Shown: positions 1-10,727, numbered from the stretch's first letter. The stretch: 64,000 nucleotides of DNA from Kutzneria sp. CA-103260 (GCF_018263855.1 NZ_CP073318.1:7812001-7876000); one strand, 5' to 3'. The notes: a model not told the origin generated them from the letters alone. Translations and numbers: made by a program.

Positions 1-375
1 CGGGTCCAGCGACGCGTACGGGTCCTGGAACACGATCTGCAGGTCCCGGCGCATCGCCTGCAGCTCCGGGCCACGCATGGTGGTCAGCTCGCGGCCCTCG
101 AACTTCACCGAGCCCGAGGTGGGCTTGTGCAGCTGGAGGATGGCCCGGCCGGTCGTCGACTTGCCCGAGCCGGACTCGCCGACCAGGCCCAGCGTCTCAC
201 CGGCGGCCAGGTCGAAGGTGACGCCGTGCACGGCCTGCACGTGGCCGACGGTGCGCGGGATGATGCCGCCGCCGCGGACCGGGAAGGACTTGAACAGGTC
301 CTTCACCTGGAGCAGGGGCGTGCCCGTGGCGCCCGCACCGCCGGTCGCCGGCTTGGTCTCGGTGCCGGTGCTCAC
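1..375 (-). CDS. Oligopeptide/dipeptide ABC transporter ATPase, DppF/OppF type (partial)
   Basis: This is the N-terminal 125 residues of the second ATPase of a peptide importer; the rest lies beyond the left edge. It hydrolyses ATP on the inner face of the membrane to drive uptake. After a short Gly/Ala/Thr-rich start it shows the Walker A motif GESGSGKST and a Q-loop reading VFQDPYASLDP, both typical of the OppF/DppF family. The GTG start at 375 overlaps the stop of the upstream ATPase (GTGA), so the two are translationally coupled. It is the last visible gene of the minus-strand operon that begins with the binding protein at 5419. The peptide role is certain at family level; the substrate is not known. 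Confidence 0.93.
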   Translation of the reverse strand, partial: MSTGTETKPATGGAGATGTPLLQVKDLFKSFPVRGGGIIPRTVGHVQAVHGVTFDLAAGETLGLVGESGSGKSTTGRAILQLHKPTSGSVKFEGRELTTMRGPELQAMRRDLQIVFQDPYASLDP

Positions 376-1544
376 GACGCGGCCTCCTTCTCCTGGTCGC
401 CCTTCGTTTGGTCGGCCTTCGTTGGGTCAGAGCTGTCCGCGAGGTGCTCCTCGACGACCGCCTCGGGGTTGTCGATCATCAGCGCGGCGATCGGCTCCTC
501 GGCGCCGATCTCCTTGCGGGCGAACAGCTTCTTCGGGTCCTCGTAGCCGGCCAGGTCGTTCCACCGGTGGCAGCGGGTCAGGTGCGCCACCGCGCCGCCG
601 ACCTCGGCCAGGTCGGGCTCGGAGTCGTGGCACACCGGGGCCACCAGCGGGCAGCGCGGCGAGAAGGCGCAGCCTGAGGGCAGGTTGACCAGCGAGGGCG
701 GCGCGCCGCTGATCGGGGTCAGCCGCTGGCCGATCAGGCTCGGGTCCGGGTTGGAGCCGAGCAGACCGACCGTGTACGGCATGCGCGGGGTCTCGAAGAC
801 CTCGTCCACCGCCCCGGACTCGACCACGGTGCCGGCGTACATCACCTGCACCTTGTCGACCATGCCGGCCACCACGCCCAGGTCGTGGGTGATCATGACG
901 ATGGCCGCGCTCGTCTCGTCCCGGATGCGCAGCAGCGTCTCCAGGATCTGCGCCTGCACGGTCACGTCCAGCGCGGTCGTCGGCTCGTCGGCGATGATCA
1001 CGTCCGGGTCGTTGATGATCGCCATCGCGATCACCACACGCTGGCGCATGCCGCCGGAGAACTCGTGCGGGTACTGCTTGGCCCGCCGGTCCGGCTGCGG
1101 GATGCCGACCTGCTCCAGCGCCTCGACCGCCTTGGCCCAGGCCACCTTCTTGGACACCTTGTGGTGCTCCAGGTAGGCCTCGGACAGCTGGGCGCCCACG
1201 GTGAACACGGGGTTCAGCGAGGTCATCGGGTCCTGGAAGATCATCGCGATCGAGTTGCCGCGGAACTTGCGCATCTCGTTGTAGCTCAGGCCGTTGAGCT
1301 CCTGGCCGCGGTAGGCGATGGAGCCGGAGATGCGGGCGGTCCGGGGCAGCAGGCCCAGGATCGCCATCGAGGACACCGACTTGCCGGAGCCGGACTCGCC
1401 GACCACGCCCAGCACCTCGCCGGGCCGCAGGTCGAAGTTGAGGTCGCGGACCGCGTGCACCACGCCGTCGTCGGTGGGGAACTCGACGGTCAGGTCGGAC
1501 ACCCGCAGCAACGGCTCGTTCGTGTCGATCCCGTTGGTCATCAC
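372..1544 (-). CDS. Oligopeptide/dipeptide ABC transporter ATPase, DppD/OppD type
   Basis: This is the first of two ATPases that energise the peptide importer. In order it has Walker A GESGSGKS near residue 50, a Q-loop MIFQDPMTSLNP, the signature FSGGMRQRV, Walker B DVIIADEP and a switch His in MITHDLG. The C-terminal oligopeptide_HPY region carries a Cys cluster (GCAFSPRC, then PVC and TRC); related ATPases bind a 4Fe-4S cluster there. The tail after about residue 335 is acidic and Lys-rich and poorly conserved. Translation can start at GTG 1544 or the adjacent ATG 1541; the stop of the upstream permease overlaps both. At 390 residues it is slightly longer than usual because of that tail. 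Confidence 0.95.
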   Translation of the reverse strand: MMTNGIDTNEPLLRVSDLTVEFPTDDGVVHAVRDLNFDLRPGEVLGVVGESGSGKSVSSMAILGLLPRTARISGSIAYRGQELNGLSYNEMRKFRGNSIAMIFQDPMTSLNPVFTVGAQLSEAYLEHHKVSKKVAWAKAVEALEQVGIPQPDRRAKQYPHEFSGGMRQRVVIAMAIINDPDVIIADEPTTALDVTVQAQILETLLRIRDETSAAIVMITHDLGVVAGMVDKVQVMYAGTVVESGAVDEVFETPRMPYTVGLLGSNPDPSLIGQRLTPISGAPPSLVNLPSGCAFSPRCPLVAPVCHDSEPDLAEVGGAVAHLTRCHRWNDLAGYEDPKKLFARKEIGAEEPIAALMIDNPEAVVEEHLADSSDPTKADQTKGDQEKEAAS

Positions 1545-2464
1545 GCACGCACCTTCGTCTGCCGTGGGTCGAACGCGTCACGCAGTCCGTCGCCGATGAA
1601 GCTGATGGTCACCGAGATCAGCACGATGGCCAGGAACGGACCCCAGAACAGCCACGGCCGCAGCAGCACCTGGGTGTAGTTGTCCTGCACGATCAGGCCG
1701 AGCGAGGTGTCGGGCAGCTGCACGCCGAGGCCGATGAACGACAGCGCGGCCTCGGTCAGCACCGCCGTGGACACCGACAGCGTGGCGTTCACCGTGATGG
1801 TGCCGATCATGTTCGGGATCAGGTGCTTGAACACGATGTGCCAGGTGCCGGCGCCGGCCGCGCGGGAGGCCTCGACGAACTCGCGGGCCGACAGCGACAG
1901 CGCCTCGCCGCGGGTGATACGGGCGATCTGCATCCAGCTGAAGATGGCCAGCACGCCGGCCACCACGTACCAGCTCGGGGCCAGCGCGTGCACCAGCAGC
2001 GCGACCACCGCGATCTGCGGCACGATCAGGAACAGGTCGACCAGCCGCATCAGGCTGTTGTCGATGAAGCCCCGCAGGTAGCCGGCGACGGCGCCGACGA
2101 GCACGCCGACCACGGTGGAGCTGATCGCCACGGTGAAGGCGATGGCCAGCGAGAACTGGGTGCCGCGCAGCAGCTGGGCCAACGTGTCGTGGCCGATCTG
2201 GTCGGTGCCGAGCAGGTGCCGGCTGCTGGGCGGCAGGTACCCGCCCGAACTGGCGTCGGCGAAGCTGTACGGCAGGAAGAACGGCACCACGATGGACACC
2301 AGGGCCAGCAGCACGAGCACGCCGAGGCTGACCATGGCCAGGCGGTGGCGCACGAAGCGGCCGAGGATGATGGACGTCTGAGACCGCGCCTTGGCGTCGA
2401 ACTCGTGGCGCACGGCGGCGGCGGCCGAGCCGTCGGTCGCGGTGGTCTGGGTCGCGTTAGCCAA
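1541..2464 (-). CDS. Peptide ABC transporter permease, DppC/OppC type
   Basis: This membrane subunit pairs with the DppB-type protein just upstream to form the peptide channel. It has about 307 residues, an N-terminal cytoplasmic stretch of roughly 35 residues, a first membrane helix (MVSLGVLVLLALVSIVVPF), the OppC-type external loop with LLGTDQIGHD, and the BPD_transp_1 domain with an EAA-like loop (EASRAAGAGTWHIVFKHL). The start is TTG at 2464, supported by GAGG seven bases upstream. It overlaps the previous gene by 8 nt and the following ATPase by 4 nt, a tightly coupled operon. Confidence 0.94.
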   Translation of the reverse strand: MANATQTTATDGSAAAAVRHEFDAKARSQTSIILGRFVRHRLAMVSLGVLVLLALVSIVVPFFLPYSFADASSGGYLPPSSRHLLGTDQIGHDTLAQLLRGTQFSLAIAFTVAISSTVVGVLVGAVAGYLRGFIDNSLMRLVDLFLIVPQIAVVALLVHALAPSWYVVAGVLAIFSWMQIARITRGEALSLSAREFVEASRAAGAGTWHIVFKHLIPNMIGTITVNATLSVSTAVLTEAALSFIGLGVQLPDTSLGLIVQDNYTQVLLRPWLFWGPFLAIVLISVTISFIGDGLRDAFDPRQTKVRA

Positions 2465-3455
2465 GGCGGATCCTCGGGTCTAGAAGGCCGTAGAGCAGGT
2501 CCGAGATGAGGTTGAACAGGACGACGACCGTCGCGGTCACCGCGAACCAGCCCATCAGGGTGGGCGGGTCGTAGTTGCCGACGGACTTCACCAGCACGGT
2601 GCCCATGCCGTTCCAGCCGAAGACCCGCTCGGTGATGATGGCGCCGCCGATGATGGCGCCGATGTTGAGCGCGAACAGCGTGCTGACCGGGATCAGCGCG
2701 TTGCGCATGGCGTGCCGGAAGATCACGCGGGCCTGCGAGAGGCCCTTGGCCCGGGCGGTGCGCACGTAGTCGGCGTTGAGCGTCTCCAGCATGGACGCGC
2801 GCTGGAACCGGCTGTACGCGGCGAAGCTGATGGTCATCAGGGAGATCGTCGGCAGCAGGAAGGTGCCGGTGTAGTTGACGATCACGTCGGCGAGGTTGTG
2901 GCCGAAGCCGGTGGCCGGCGGACCGGCGGTGGTCAGCCAGCGCTTGAGGTGCAACGAGACCAGCAGGTCGTTGAACTGGATGCCGTAGTTCTTCACCACG
3001 ACGGCGACACAGGCGATCGGCATCGAGAACATCAGGAACGCGACGCTGGTCATGATGTAGTCGAAGATCGAGTACTGCCGGACGGCGGAGAGCACGCCGA
3101 CGGCCACACCCAGCACGAGCGCGAGCAGCTCGGCGCCGATCACCAGCCGCAGCGTCACCCACAGCGCGTTGGTGATGGTGTCGTAGACCGGGGCCTGCGC
3201 CTCGCCCAGGGCGACGCTGACCCCCCAGTTGCCGCTCAGGAAGCCGGTCAGCCAGTTCCAGTACCGGATCAGGATCGGCTGGTCCAGGCCCAGCTGGACG
3301 GACAGGGAGTGGATCTGCTCGGCGGTCACGCCGGGCTTGGTGCGCAGCGCGGCCAGCGGATCACCGGCGGACGCCACGAGTATGAAGACGAGGAAGCTGC
3401 CGATCAACAGGATGGGTATGGAGATCAGCAACCGTCGAATCAGGTACTGGAACAC
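2457..3455 (-). CDS. Peptide ABC transporter permease, DppB/OppB type
   Basis: This is the other half of the peptide channel. It begins FQYLIRRLLISIPILLIGS, the standard DppB opening with its first membrane helix, followed by a periplasmic-type loop containing LGLDQPILIRYWNWL and the permease domain with an EAA loop (YVRTARAKGLSQARVIFRHA). The open frame extends farther upstream, but GTG 3455 is preferred because GAGGAG lies 7 nt upstream and because homologous proteins begin here. That gives 332 residues, normal for the family. It lies 164 nt downstream of the binding-protein gene, with a hairpin between them. Confidence 0.94.
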   Translation of the reverse strand: MFQYLIRRLLISIPILLIGSFLVFILVASAGDPLAALRTKPGVTAEQIHSLSVQLGLDQPILIRYWNWLTGFLSGNWGVSVALGEAQAPVYDTITNALWVTLRLVIGAELLALVLGVAVGVLSAVRQYSIFDYIMTSVAFLMFSMPIACVAVVVKNYGIQFNDLLVSLHLKRWLTTAGPPATGFGHNLADVIVNYTGTFLLPTISLMTISFAAYSRFQRASMLETLNADYVRTARAKGLSQARVIFRHAMRNALIPVSTLFALNIGAIIGGAIITERVFGWNGMGTVLVKSVGNYDPPTLMGWFAVTATVVVLFNLISDLLYGLLDPRIRLG

Positions 3456-3557
3456 GGGTTGCTCCTCGACGACCTCACGCCGACGCTGGTCGGGTAGCCG
3501 GCTGGAGCGAGGTCTGCCTGGACGGGTGGGGACGGGGTCAGTTGCTGCACGGGTGCG

Positions 3558-3587
3558 CCCCGGCGCCGATCGCGACCGACGCCGGGG
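3558..3587 (-). promoter_or_regulatory. Intercistronic hairpin between binding protein and permease genes
   Basis: The arms CCCCGGCG and CGCCGGGG can form an 8-bp stem in the transcript. It sits in the 164-nt gap between the binding-protein stop (3620) and the dppB-type start (3455). There is no U-run after it, so it is more likely an RNA-stabilising or partial attenuation element than a full terminator. Such elements are common where a binding protein is made in excess of its membrane subunits. The function is inferred. Confidence 0.4.
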
Positions 3588-3619
3588 AGTCTTCAACCGT
3601 AGTACTGCTCAGGAACCGA

Positions 3620-5419
3620 TCAGGCGTTGGGCTTCTGCCACTCGTTGGCGTTCCAGAGAGTGCCGTAGAACGACTGGAAGTAGGCCCGGTCGATGTCGCC
3701 GGTGTAGGCGTACATGTTCGGCGGCTGGAACAGCGGGAACGTGCAGTACGTGGCCGCGATCGCCTTGTCAGCGGCCTGGTAATCGGCCACCGCCTTGGCG
3801 TCGTCGGTCTGCGCGATCGCGCTGTTGAAGGCGTCGTCCGAGGTCTTGTTGCCGCATCCGTTCCAGTTCTGGCCACCACCGGTGATGTAGGTGGACAGGC
3901 CCGCGGAATGGAACGGCTGCACCGACCACGCGAACAGCGCCACGTCGTAGTCGCTCTGGCTGACCCGCTTGTCCAGGAAGTTCGCGTCGGTGTCGTCCTG
4001 GATGTCGATGCCGGCCGCCTTGCACTCCTGCTGGAGCAGCGCGACCGTCGACTTGCGGCGCGGGATGTCGGTGTGGCTGATCTTGAACGACAGCTTCTGG
4101 CCGTTCTTCGCCATGATGCCGTCGGGCCCCGGGGCCCAGCCATCGGCCTGCAGCGTCTGCTTGGCGGTGGCCGGGTTGTTGATCAGCTTGTCCGAGTAGT
4201 TGTCGGTGTAGCCGGTCTGGTTCGGGAAGAACACGACGCTGTTGAACGGCTTGGCGTCCGGCTGGACCTGCTTGACCAGCTTGTCCACCAGCTCGTTGCG
4301 GTTGATGCACTGGCCGAAGGCCTTGCGCACCGCCTCGTCCTGGAACAGCGGACGCTTCAGGTTCAGGTCGAGGTGCTCGTAGTTCAGACCCGAGGTGGCG
4401 CCGTAGGTGATGCCCGAGGAGGCCAGCGTCTGCAGCGTCTGGGCCGCGTTGTTGTCCGGCTGGGCCGAGGACAGCACCTGCTCCTCGTTGTTCTGCAGCG
4501 CCTGGACCTGGGCGTTGGAGTCGGGGATCGCCTTCAGGGTGATCTGCGACGGGCCGCCCGGGTTGCCCTTCCACTTCGGGTTGCGCACCAGCGTGATCGA
4601 GGTGCCCTGCTGCCAGTCCTTGATCATGTACGGACCGGAGGCCGGGTCGAGTTCCGGCTTGACCCCGTTCCAGCCGTTGTTCCAGAAGTCCGACACCTTG
4701 GTCAGCACGTCGGCCGGGCTCTTCGGGGTCACCTGGGTGATGTCCGAGATGCCGGTCTGCTTCTCCAGGATGTGCGCCGGCAGCAGCTCGTCGGTGATGC
4801 CGAACAGGCTCTTGTAGTCACCGAACGGCTGGGAGAACGTGGTCACCAGCGTGGTGTCGTTCTCGCACTTGGCCGAGCTGATGGAGCTGTAGCCCGTGGT
4901 GCTGCCCGGCAGGAAGTACGTGGTCTTGCCGTCCGGCTTCAGGTCCTGGCCGCTCTCCGAGAGCCAGGACAGGTAGAAGTCCTTGCAGCCCCACGGCGCG
5001 CCGTCGGACCACTCCAGGCCCGGCTTCATCTTCCAGGTGATCACCTGGGGGTTGGTCGACGTGACCGTGACCGAGTCCATCATGTCCTTGTTCAACAGGA
5101 CCTTGTTGTTGCCGTCCAGGATGAACGGCCGGGCCAGGACCTGGATCAGAGCGAAGGTGTTGTACGACTGGACCGCGCTCGCCTGGGCGTTGTTGTACGC
5201 GGTGAACGGCTTGTCGGTCGAAACAACAACCGGGCCCATGTCGTTGACCTTGGGGGCGGTGTACGAGTCACCGGATTCACCCTTGGCAATGGTCGCGTTC
5301 GTGCTGCCGGAACCCGACCCGTTGCTCTGATCGCTACCACCAGAGCCGCCACATGCGGTCAGCATGAGCGCGGCGCCGGCGATCACCGCGATCGCGGGGA
5401 TCGCCTTGGATCTCCTCAT
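3620..5419 (-). CDS. Peptide-binding lipoprotein of the ABC importer (SBP family 5)
   Basis: This lipid-anchored extracellular receptor delivers peptides to the permease encoded downstream. It has an N-terminal positive region (MRRSKA), a hydrophobic signal and the lipobox LTAC, followed by a Gly/Ser-rich linker. The mature part has the SBP_bac_5 layout: a WSDGAPW-type early motif, ATGs of the peptide pocket (VRNPKWKG) and a C-terminal FPLFQPPNMYAY stretch. ATG 5419 is chosen because GGAGG lies 10 nt upstream and the lipoprotein signal starts there; GTG 5425 is too close to that ribosome site. It has 599 residues, normal for the family. It is the first gene of the operon. Confidence 0.94.
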   Translation of the reverse strand: MRRSKAIPAIAVIAGAALMLTACGGSGGSDQSNGSGSGSTNATIAKGESGDSYTAPKVNDMGPVVVSTDKPFTAYNNAQASAVQSYNTFALIQVLARPFILDGNNKVLLNKDMMDSVTVTSTNPQVITWKMKPGLEWSDGAPWGCKDFYLSWLSESGQDLKPDGKTTYFLPGSTTGYSSISSAKCENDTTLVTTFSQPFGDYKSLFGITDELLPAHILEKQTGISDITQVTPKSPADVLTKVSDFWNNGWNGVKPELDPASGPYMIKDWQQGTSITLVRNPKWKGNPGGPSQITLKAIPDSNAQVQALQNNEEQVLSSAQPDNNAAQTLQTLASSGITYGATSGLNYEHLDLNLKRPLFQDEAVRKAFGQCINRNELVDKLVKQVQPDAKPFNSVVFFPNQTGYTDNYSDKLINNPATAKQTLQADGWAPGPDGIMAKNGQKLSFKISHTDIPRRKSTVALLQQECKAAGIDIQDDTDANFLDKRVSQSDYDVALFAWSVQPFHSAGLSTYITGGGQNWNGCGNKTSDDAFNSAIAQTDDAKAVADYQAADKAIAATYCTFPLFQPPNMYAYTGDIDRAYFQSFYGTLWNANEWQKPNA

Positions 5420-5728
5420 TGACACGTGCCCTCCTAGCACAGGGCGGCCGCGACTCGATCAGTCGACGTGCACACCCGGGGACCATAGCGCGCCACAAGC
5501 TACTCGACCTGCGCGCCTGTGCCAGGCACCGTAAGAAGGGGAATACCCGGCGGTCACTGGTGACACGGCGATCGTGACCAAAGGGTGACACGGTGACAGC
5601 GCGTAGCGATTGACCCGTTACCGGGCGGGATCGTCCGCTACCCGAACGGGCGAAAAATCTGTCAAGAGTTGAAATCGGCGAGTGCCGCCACGTTGCCCGA
5701 ATTAACAGCAATTAACAACACGAACGGG
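5420..5728 (-). promoter_or_regulatory. Promoter region of the peptide transporter operon
   Basis: This is a 309-nt gene-free stretch ahead of the binding-protein gene. On the minus strand a perfect -35 hexamer TTGACA (5665-5660) is followed after 17 nt by GGTAGC (5642-5637), a weak -10. An AT-richer part (5685-5720) carries two AATTAACA-like words (GAATTAACAGC, CAATTAACAAC), which could bind a regulator. No RNA gene or coding sequence is recognisable. The transcription start is not established. Confidence 0.4.
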
Positions 5729-7474
5729 TCACTTGCGAACTGATCGGCGCCACGTCGGCGCGTCGGCAAAGGGACCGACCAAGGGGGGCCCGCCGTTCAC
5801 ACCAGTGATCTCAGGACCGGTTGCGAGGACATCGGCGAGTTGAAACAGGGGCATCGCGACGTGTTGTTGCCACAGCGCCGGCTCGACCGTCGCCAGGGCG
5901 TCCGACAGCGGCATTCCGCCGCTCAGGGCCGACTCGATGGTCGGCTGCAGGCCGTGGTCGCAGAACCCGGCGGGATTGGCCGCGGGCAACGCGGTTGTGC
6001 CGTCCGGCAGCGGGCCCCGGCAGCCGAACGACGCAGCCAGCACGCTGGCCGGGTCGCCGCCGACCGGCTGCGGGACGATCGCGATGTCCACCGAGGAGGT
6101 GGCGTCGCCGCCCTGGTCGTTGGTGGCCGGGGTGGCGCTGCCGGTCCCGGTCGTCGTGGTCGTGGTGGACGGCAGCACCGTGCCGAACAGCTGGTCGCCG
6201 GAGGTGTTCAGGATGGTCGCCCCGATGCCGGCCGCCTCCAGCTGCTGCTGGAGCACGCCGGCCAGTTGCGAGTACGGGGCGCGGTCGTTGGGCGCGCCGA
6301 TCACCAAGTTGAGCGGCACTCCGTCACGGATCCACGATCCGTTGGTCTTGGTGTAGCCCAGCTGGGTGAGCTGCTGGCTCACGGTGTCGGCGTTGGGCGT
6401 GCCCACGCCGGCCGGGATGGTCGGCTTGTACCCCGGCTGCGACGGGGCCAGGGCCAGCGAGTCGGCCCGCAGCGCGGCCGAGGGGCCGCCGGCCGAGCCG
6501 ATGGAGATCAGCGCCTCCCGGTCGATAGCCGCGAACACGGCGGCCCGCAGCGCCGGGTCGGACAGCCGGGGGCTGGACTGGCGCAGCAGCACCTGCACCA
6601 CGACCGGATTGGGCACGGTGGTCAGCTGCACTGTCTTGCCCAGCTCGGTGAGCGCCCGCATGGTGCTGTCGCTCGGGTCGAGCACCGCCAGCTGGTCGTC
6701 GCCGGCCTTGAGCGCGCTGACCAGGTCGGCCGGCCCGGCCTGGCGCAGCACGATCTGCTGCAGCTTGGTCGACTGGCCCCAGTAGCGGTCGTTGCGCTGC
6801 AACATGATCTCGCCGCGGTCCTGGTCGATGTCGCGCACCGAGAACGGGCCGCCGGCCACCGGAAAGGTGGTGCTGAGCGCGCCGGTCCAGCCGCCGGGGG
6901 CGTCCTTGAGCAGATGAGCCGGCAGCAGGTCGTTGAACAGCGTGCGCCAGCCCGGGTAGGGCTGGCTGAAGGTCACGTCGGCGACCCGGCCGCCGTCGCG
7001 GGCCGACACGCCGGTGATCAGGCGGTAGCCGGCCGGGTCGACCACACCGGGCTGGCTGCGCATGTTCTGCCACAGGTAGGCGAAGTCCTCGGCGGCGATC
7101 GGCGCGCCGTCACCCCAGGCCGCCTGCGGCTGGATGGTGTACGTGACCGTGTACGGCGCGGCCTTGGTCACCTGGGCCGAGACCATCAGGGTCTGGTCCA
7201 GCACCGGGGAGCCGTCCGGTCCGATGTGGAAAACCGAGGGCAGCACGAGTTCGCCGAGCGCCCGGGCCACCGTGGTCTGGCTGGCCAGCAGATGCGGGTT
7301 GTAGCCGCCCTTCACGCTGTCCACGCCGACCACCAGCTGGGTGGGGTCGGTCGGATGCGTGGGCGTGACCGTGGTGGGCGGGGCGCTGACCAGCGGGGGC
7401 GGTGGGGAGTCGGTGCACGCCGTCAGCAGCGACACCGCCGCCGCGAGGGCGAGCAGCACTGACCTGCCGCGCAC
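5729..7474 (-). CDS. Second peptide-binding lipoprotein (SBP family 5)
   Basis: This is a 581-residue solute-binding lipoprotein with signal MRGRSVLLALAAAVSLLTAC and lipobox LTAC. A Pro-rich linker follows, then the family-5 binding fold (TIQPQAAWGDGAPIAAEDFAYLW early; LRQSSPRLSDPALRAAVFAAIDRE in the middle). It is only distantly similar to the neighbour at 3620 and is not tightly coupled to it: 309 nt separate them. It resembles the Mycobacterium-type monomeric peptide SBPs that act with a transporter encoded nearby. A Thr-rich patch occurs near residue 430 (PSTTTTTTGTGS). Its start is GTG 7474 with AGGAGGGGG 4-5 nt upstream. It may be an alternative receptor for the same importer. Confidence 0.88.
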   Translation of the reverse strand: MRGRSVLLALAAAVSLLTACTDSPPPPLVSAPPTTVTPTHPTDPTQLVVGVDSVKGGYNPHLLASQTTVARALGELVLPSVFHIGPDGSPVLDQTLMVSAQVTKAAPYTVTYTIQPQAAWGDGAPIAAEDFAYLWQNMRSQPGVVDPAGYRLITGVSARDGGRVADVTFSQPYPGWRTLFNDLLPAHLLKDAPGGWTGALSTTFPVAGGPFSVRDIDQDRGEIMLQRNDRYWGQSTKLQQIVLRQAGPADLVSALKAGDDQLAVLDPSDSTMRALTELGKTVQLTTVPNPVVVQVLLRQSSPRLSDPALRAAVFAAIDREALISIGSAGGPSAALRADSLALAPSQPGYKPTIPAGVGTPNADTVSQQLTQLGYTKTNGSWIRDGVPLNLVIGAPNDRAPYSQLAGVLQQQLEAAGIGATILNTSGDQLFGTVLPSTTTTTTGTGSATPATNDQGGDATSSVDIAIVPQPVGGDPASVLAASFGCRGPLPDGTTALPAANPAGFCDHGLQPTIESALSGGMPLSDALATVEPALWQQHVAMPLFQLADVLATGPEITGVNGGPPLVGPFADAPTWRRSVRK

Positions 7475-7511
7475 GAATCCCCCTCCTGCTACCGGAAGTC
7501 AGGGGCGAAGC

Positions 7512-7550
7512 CCCGTGTGGTCCACAGCCGTCAACTATGGACCACACGGG
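7512..7550 (-). terminator. Hairpin terminator after typA
   Basis: Perfect 13-bp arms CCCGTGTGGTCCA and TGGACCACACGGG are separated by a 13-nt loop. The hairpin lies 32 nt downstream of the typA stop on the minus strand and just ahead of the binding-protein gene. It lacks a clear U-tract, as many actinobacterial terminators do. Confidence 0.65.
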
Positions 7551-7581
7551 TGAATAGACGTGTGCGGGGTCCCAGGGGTTG

Positions 7582-9483
<1,902 letters not shown>

Positions 9484-9638
9484 GCGGAACTCCTAGAGCT
9501 AACGAAGTGGGAGGTGGGCACCGGCGGCCTTCTGATACCCGCACGTGTCCTGGGCCATCATACCTTTTCGGACGCACGGGTTCCGAGTAAGGGCAGCCTC
9601 ACCTATCCTGGCCTGAGTCGAGGACGGGAGCGCGTCGG

Positions 9639-9740
9639 GTGGGCAAAGCCAAGGTGAAGAAGAAGTGCTGCCGGTCCAAGCCCCGATGCCAGCGCTGCCC
9701 GGTGATCGCCCTGCTCAAGGCCAAGAAAAAGGCGGCCTGA
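9639..9740 (+). CDS. 33-residue basic Cys-rich protein
   Basis: The 33-residue frame starts GTG GGC AAA at 9639, has GGGAG about 9 nt upstream and ends TGA at 9740. The product is MGKAKVKKKCC, then RSKPRCQRCPV, then a Lys/Ala-rich tail: four Cys in a CC-x5-C-x2-C pattern among basic residues. This suggests a metal-binding knuckle or nucleic-acid-binding mini-protein. I recall short proteins of this type next to translation genes in actinomycetes, but I cannot verify this and no function is established. It is transcribed divergently from typA and converges with the gene ending at 9821. It is too short for most gene callers. Confidence 0.7.
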   Translation: MGKAKVKKKCCRSKPRCQRCPVIALLKAKKKAA

Positions 9741-9820
9741 CGGCCGGCCCCACCAAGGGTTGTCGAGCTTGCGCCGATCGGGGCAGCGTCCGGTTGCCGA
9801 GTGACAGGGTTCACACCGAA

Positions 9821-10693
9821 TCAGTGCGTGGGCGCGATCACTCTGACGTCGTAGAAGACCCCGTTGTGGTCGGGCAGGACCAGTGCCCCGGCGGCGTCCA
9901 CCATCTTCCAGAGCACGTGGCACGTGCCGGTGCCCCGCGGCGTGACCGGGACGCTGACCGCCACCATCTGACCCGGCTCGGCGTCGGGCACCGGCACCCG
10001 GGCCGGCGACTCGCACAGCACGGTGGTGCCGCCGGCGATGGCCAGGAACCGGCCGTGCCACGGCACCGTGCCGATGTTCTTCAGCCGCCACACCTTCGTG
10101 AAGGTCTGGCCGACCAGCACCTGCGAGCCGTCCGGATAGGTCATGTCGCCGGACAGGCCGTCGCCGCCGAAGCCGGAGGCGTCGCCGGGCAGCGGGTAGG
10201 GGTTGGCGGCACCCCAGGTCGGCAGCTGCCGGAACAGCCGCGGGGCCAGCACCGCGGCGGCGGCCAGCAGCACCACGGCCGCGATGGCCAGCGCGGCTCG
10301 CCGGCGGACCTTCCTCCTGGACGTCGCCTCGACCGCCTCGGGCCCGGGATCCACCAGCTCGACGACGACCGCATCCGGATTCGCGAGCTCGGCATTGGCC
10401 GTCTCCCAACGGAAACGCCACTCACGCCGGACGTCCTCGCTCGAGCCGGCCAGGCTGCGCACAAACTCCCAGGTGGTCTCCCAGGACGGCAGCGAGCGGC
10501 CCCGGGTGGCCGCGGAGAGCGTGGACTTCGAGGCCGCCGCGCCGAGTTCGGCGCGCATCCGGTCATAGGACGGGTTGCCGGCGAGCTCCTTCAGCTCCAG
10601 GAGGTCGCGGGCGAATCGGGCCGCCGGACCGGCATCGACGTCGGGAACGATGTGCTTGCGCCCCCGTCGAGCCTGATTCTGAGGACCGGTCAC
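9821..10693 (-). CDS. HTH - transmembrane - NBR1-Ig-like domain protein
   Basis: Residues 25-115 form an actinobacterial HTH-like region (SYDRMRAELGAAASKSTLSA, then LPSWETTWEFVRSL), of the type often seen in front of membrane or effector domains. A basic stretch and one membrane helix (ALAIAAVVLLAAAAVLAPRLF, about 135-155) follow. The C-terminal ~120 residues look like an NBR1-type Ig domain, with TFTKVWRLKNIGTVPWHGRF and a closing CHVLWKMVDAAG strand. In eukaryotic NBR1 this domain binds client proteins; in bacteria its role is not known. The predicted topology puts the HTH inside and the Ig domain outside. The GTG start lies 7 nt from a good -10, so the mRNA is probably leaderless. Confidence 0.75.
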   Translation of the reverse strand: MTGPQNQARRGRKHIVPDVDAGPAARFARDLLELKELAGNPSYDRMRAELGAAASKSTLSAATRGRSLPSWETTWEFVRSLAGSSEDVRREWRFRWETANAELANPDAVVVELVDPGPEAVEATSRRKVRRRAALAIAAVVLLAAAAVLAPRLFRQLPTWGAANPYPLPGDASGFGGDGLSGDMTYPDGSQVLVGQTFTKVWRLKNIGTVPWHGRFLAIAGGTTVLCESPARVPVPDAEPGQMVAVSVPVTPRGTGTCHVLWKMVDAAGALVLPDHNGVFYDVRVIAPTH

Positions 10694-10700
10694 AGACGGG

Positions 10701-10727
10701 AATATAAACCACCTGGGGGTATGTCAA
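10701..10727 (-). promoter_or_regulatory. Leaderless promoter of the NBR1-Ig gene
   Basis: On the minus strand the consensus -35 TTGACA (10727-10722) is followed after 15 nt by -10 TATATT (10706-10701). The GTG start codon begins 7 nt after the -10, where transcription would start. This fits a leaderless mRNA. The spacer is short by two bases; a TATTCC alternative gives 17 nt but a poorer hexamer. Confidence 0.55.
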
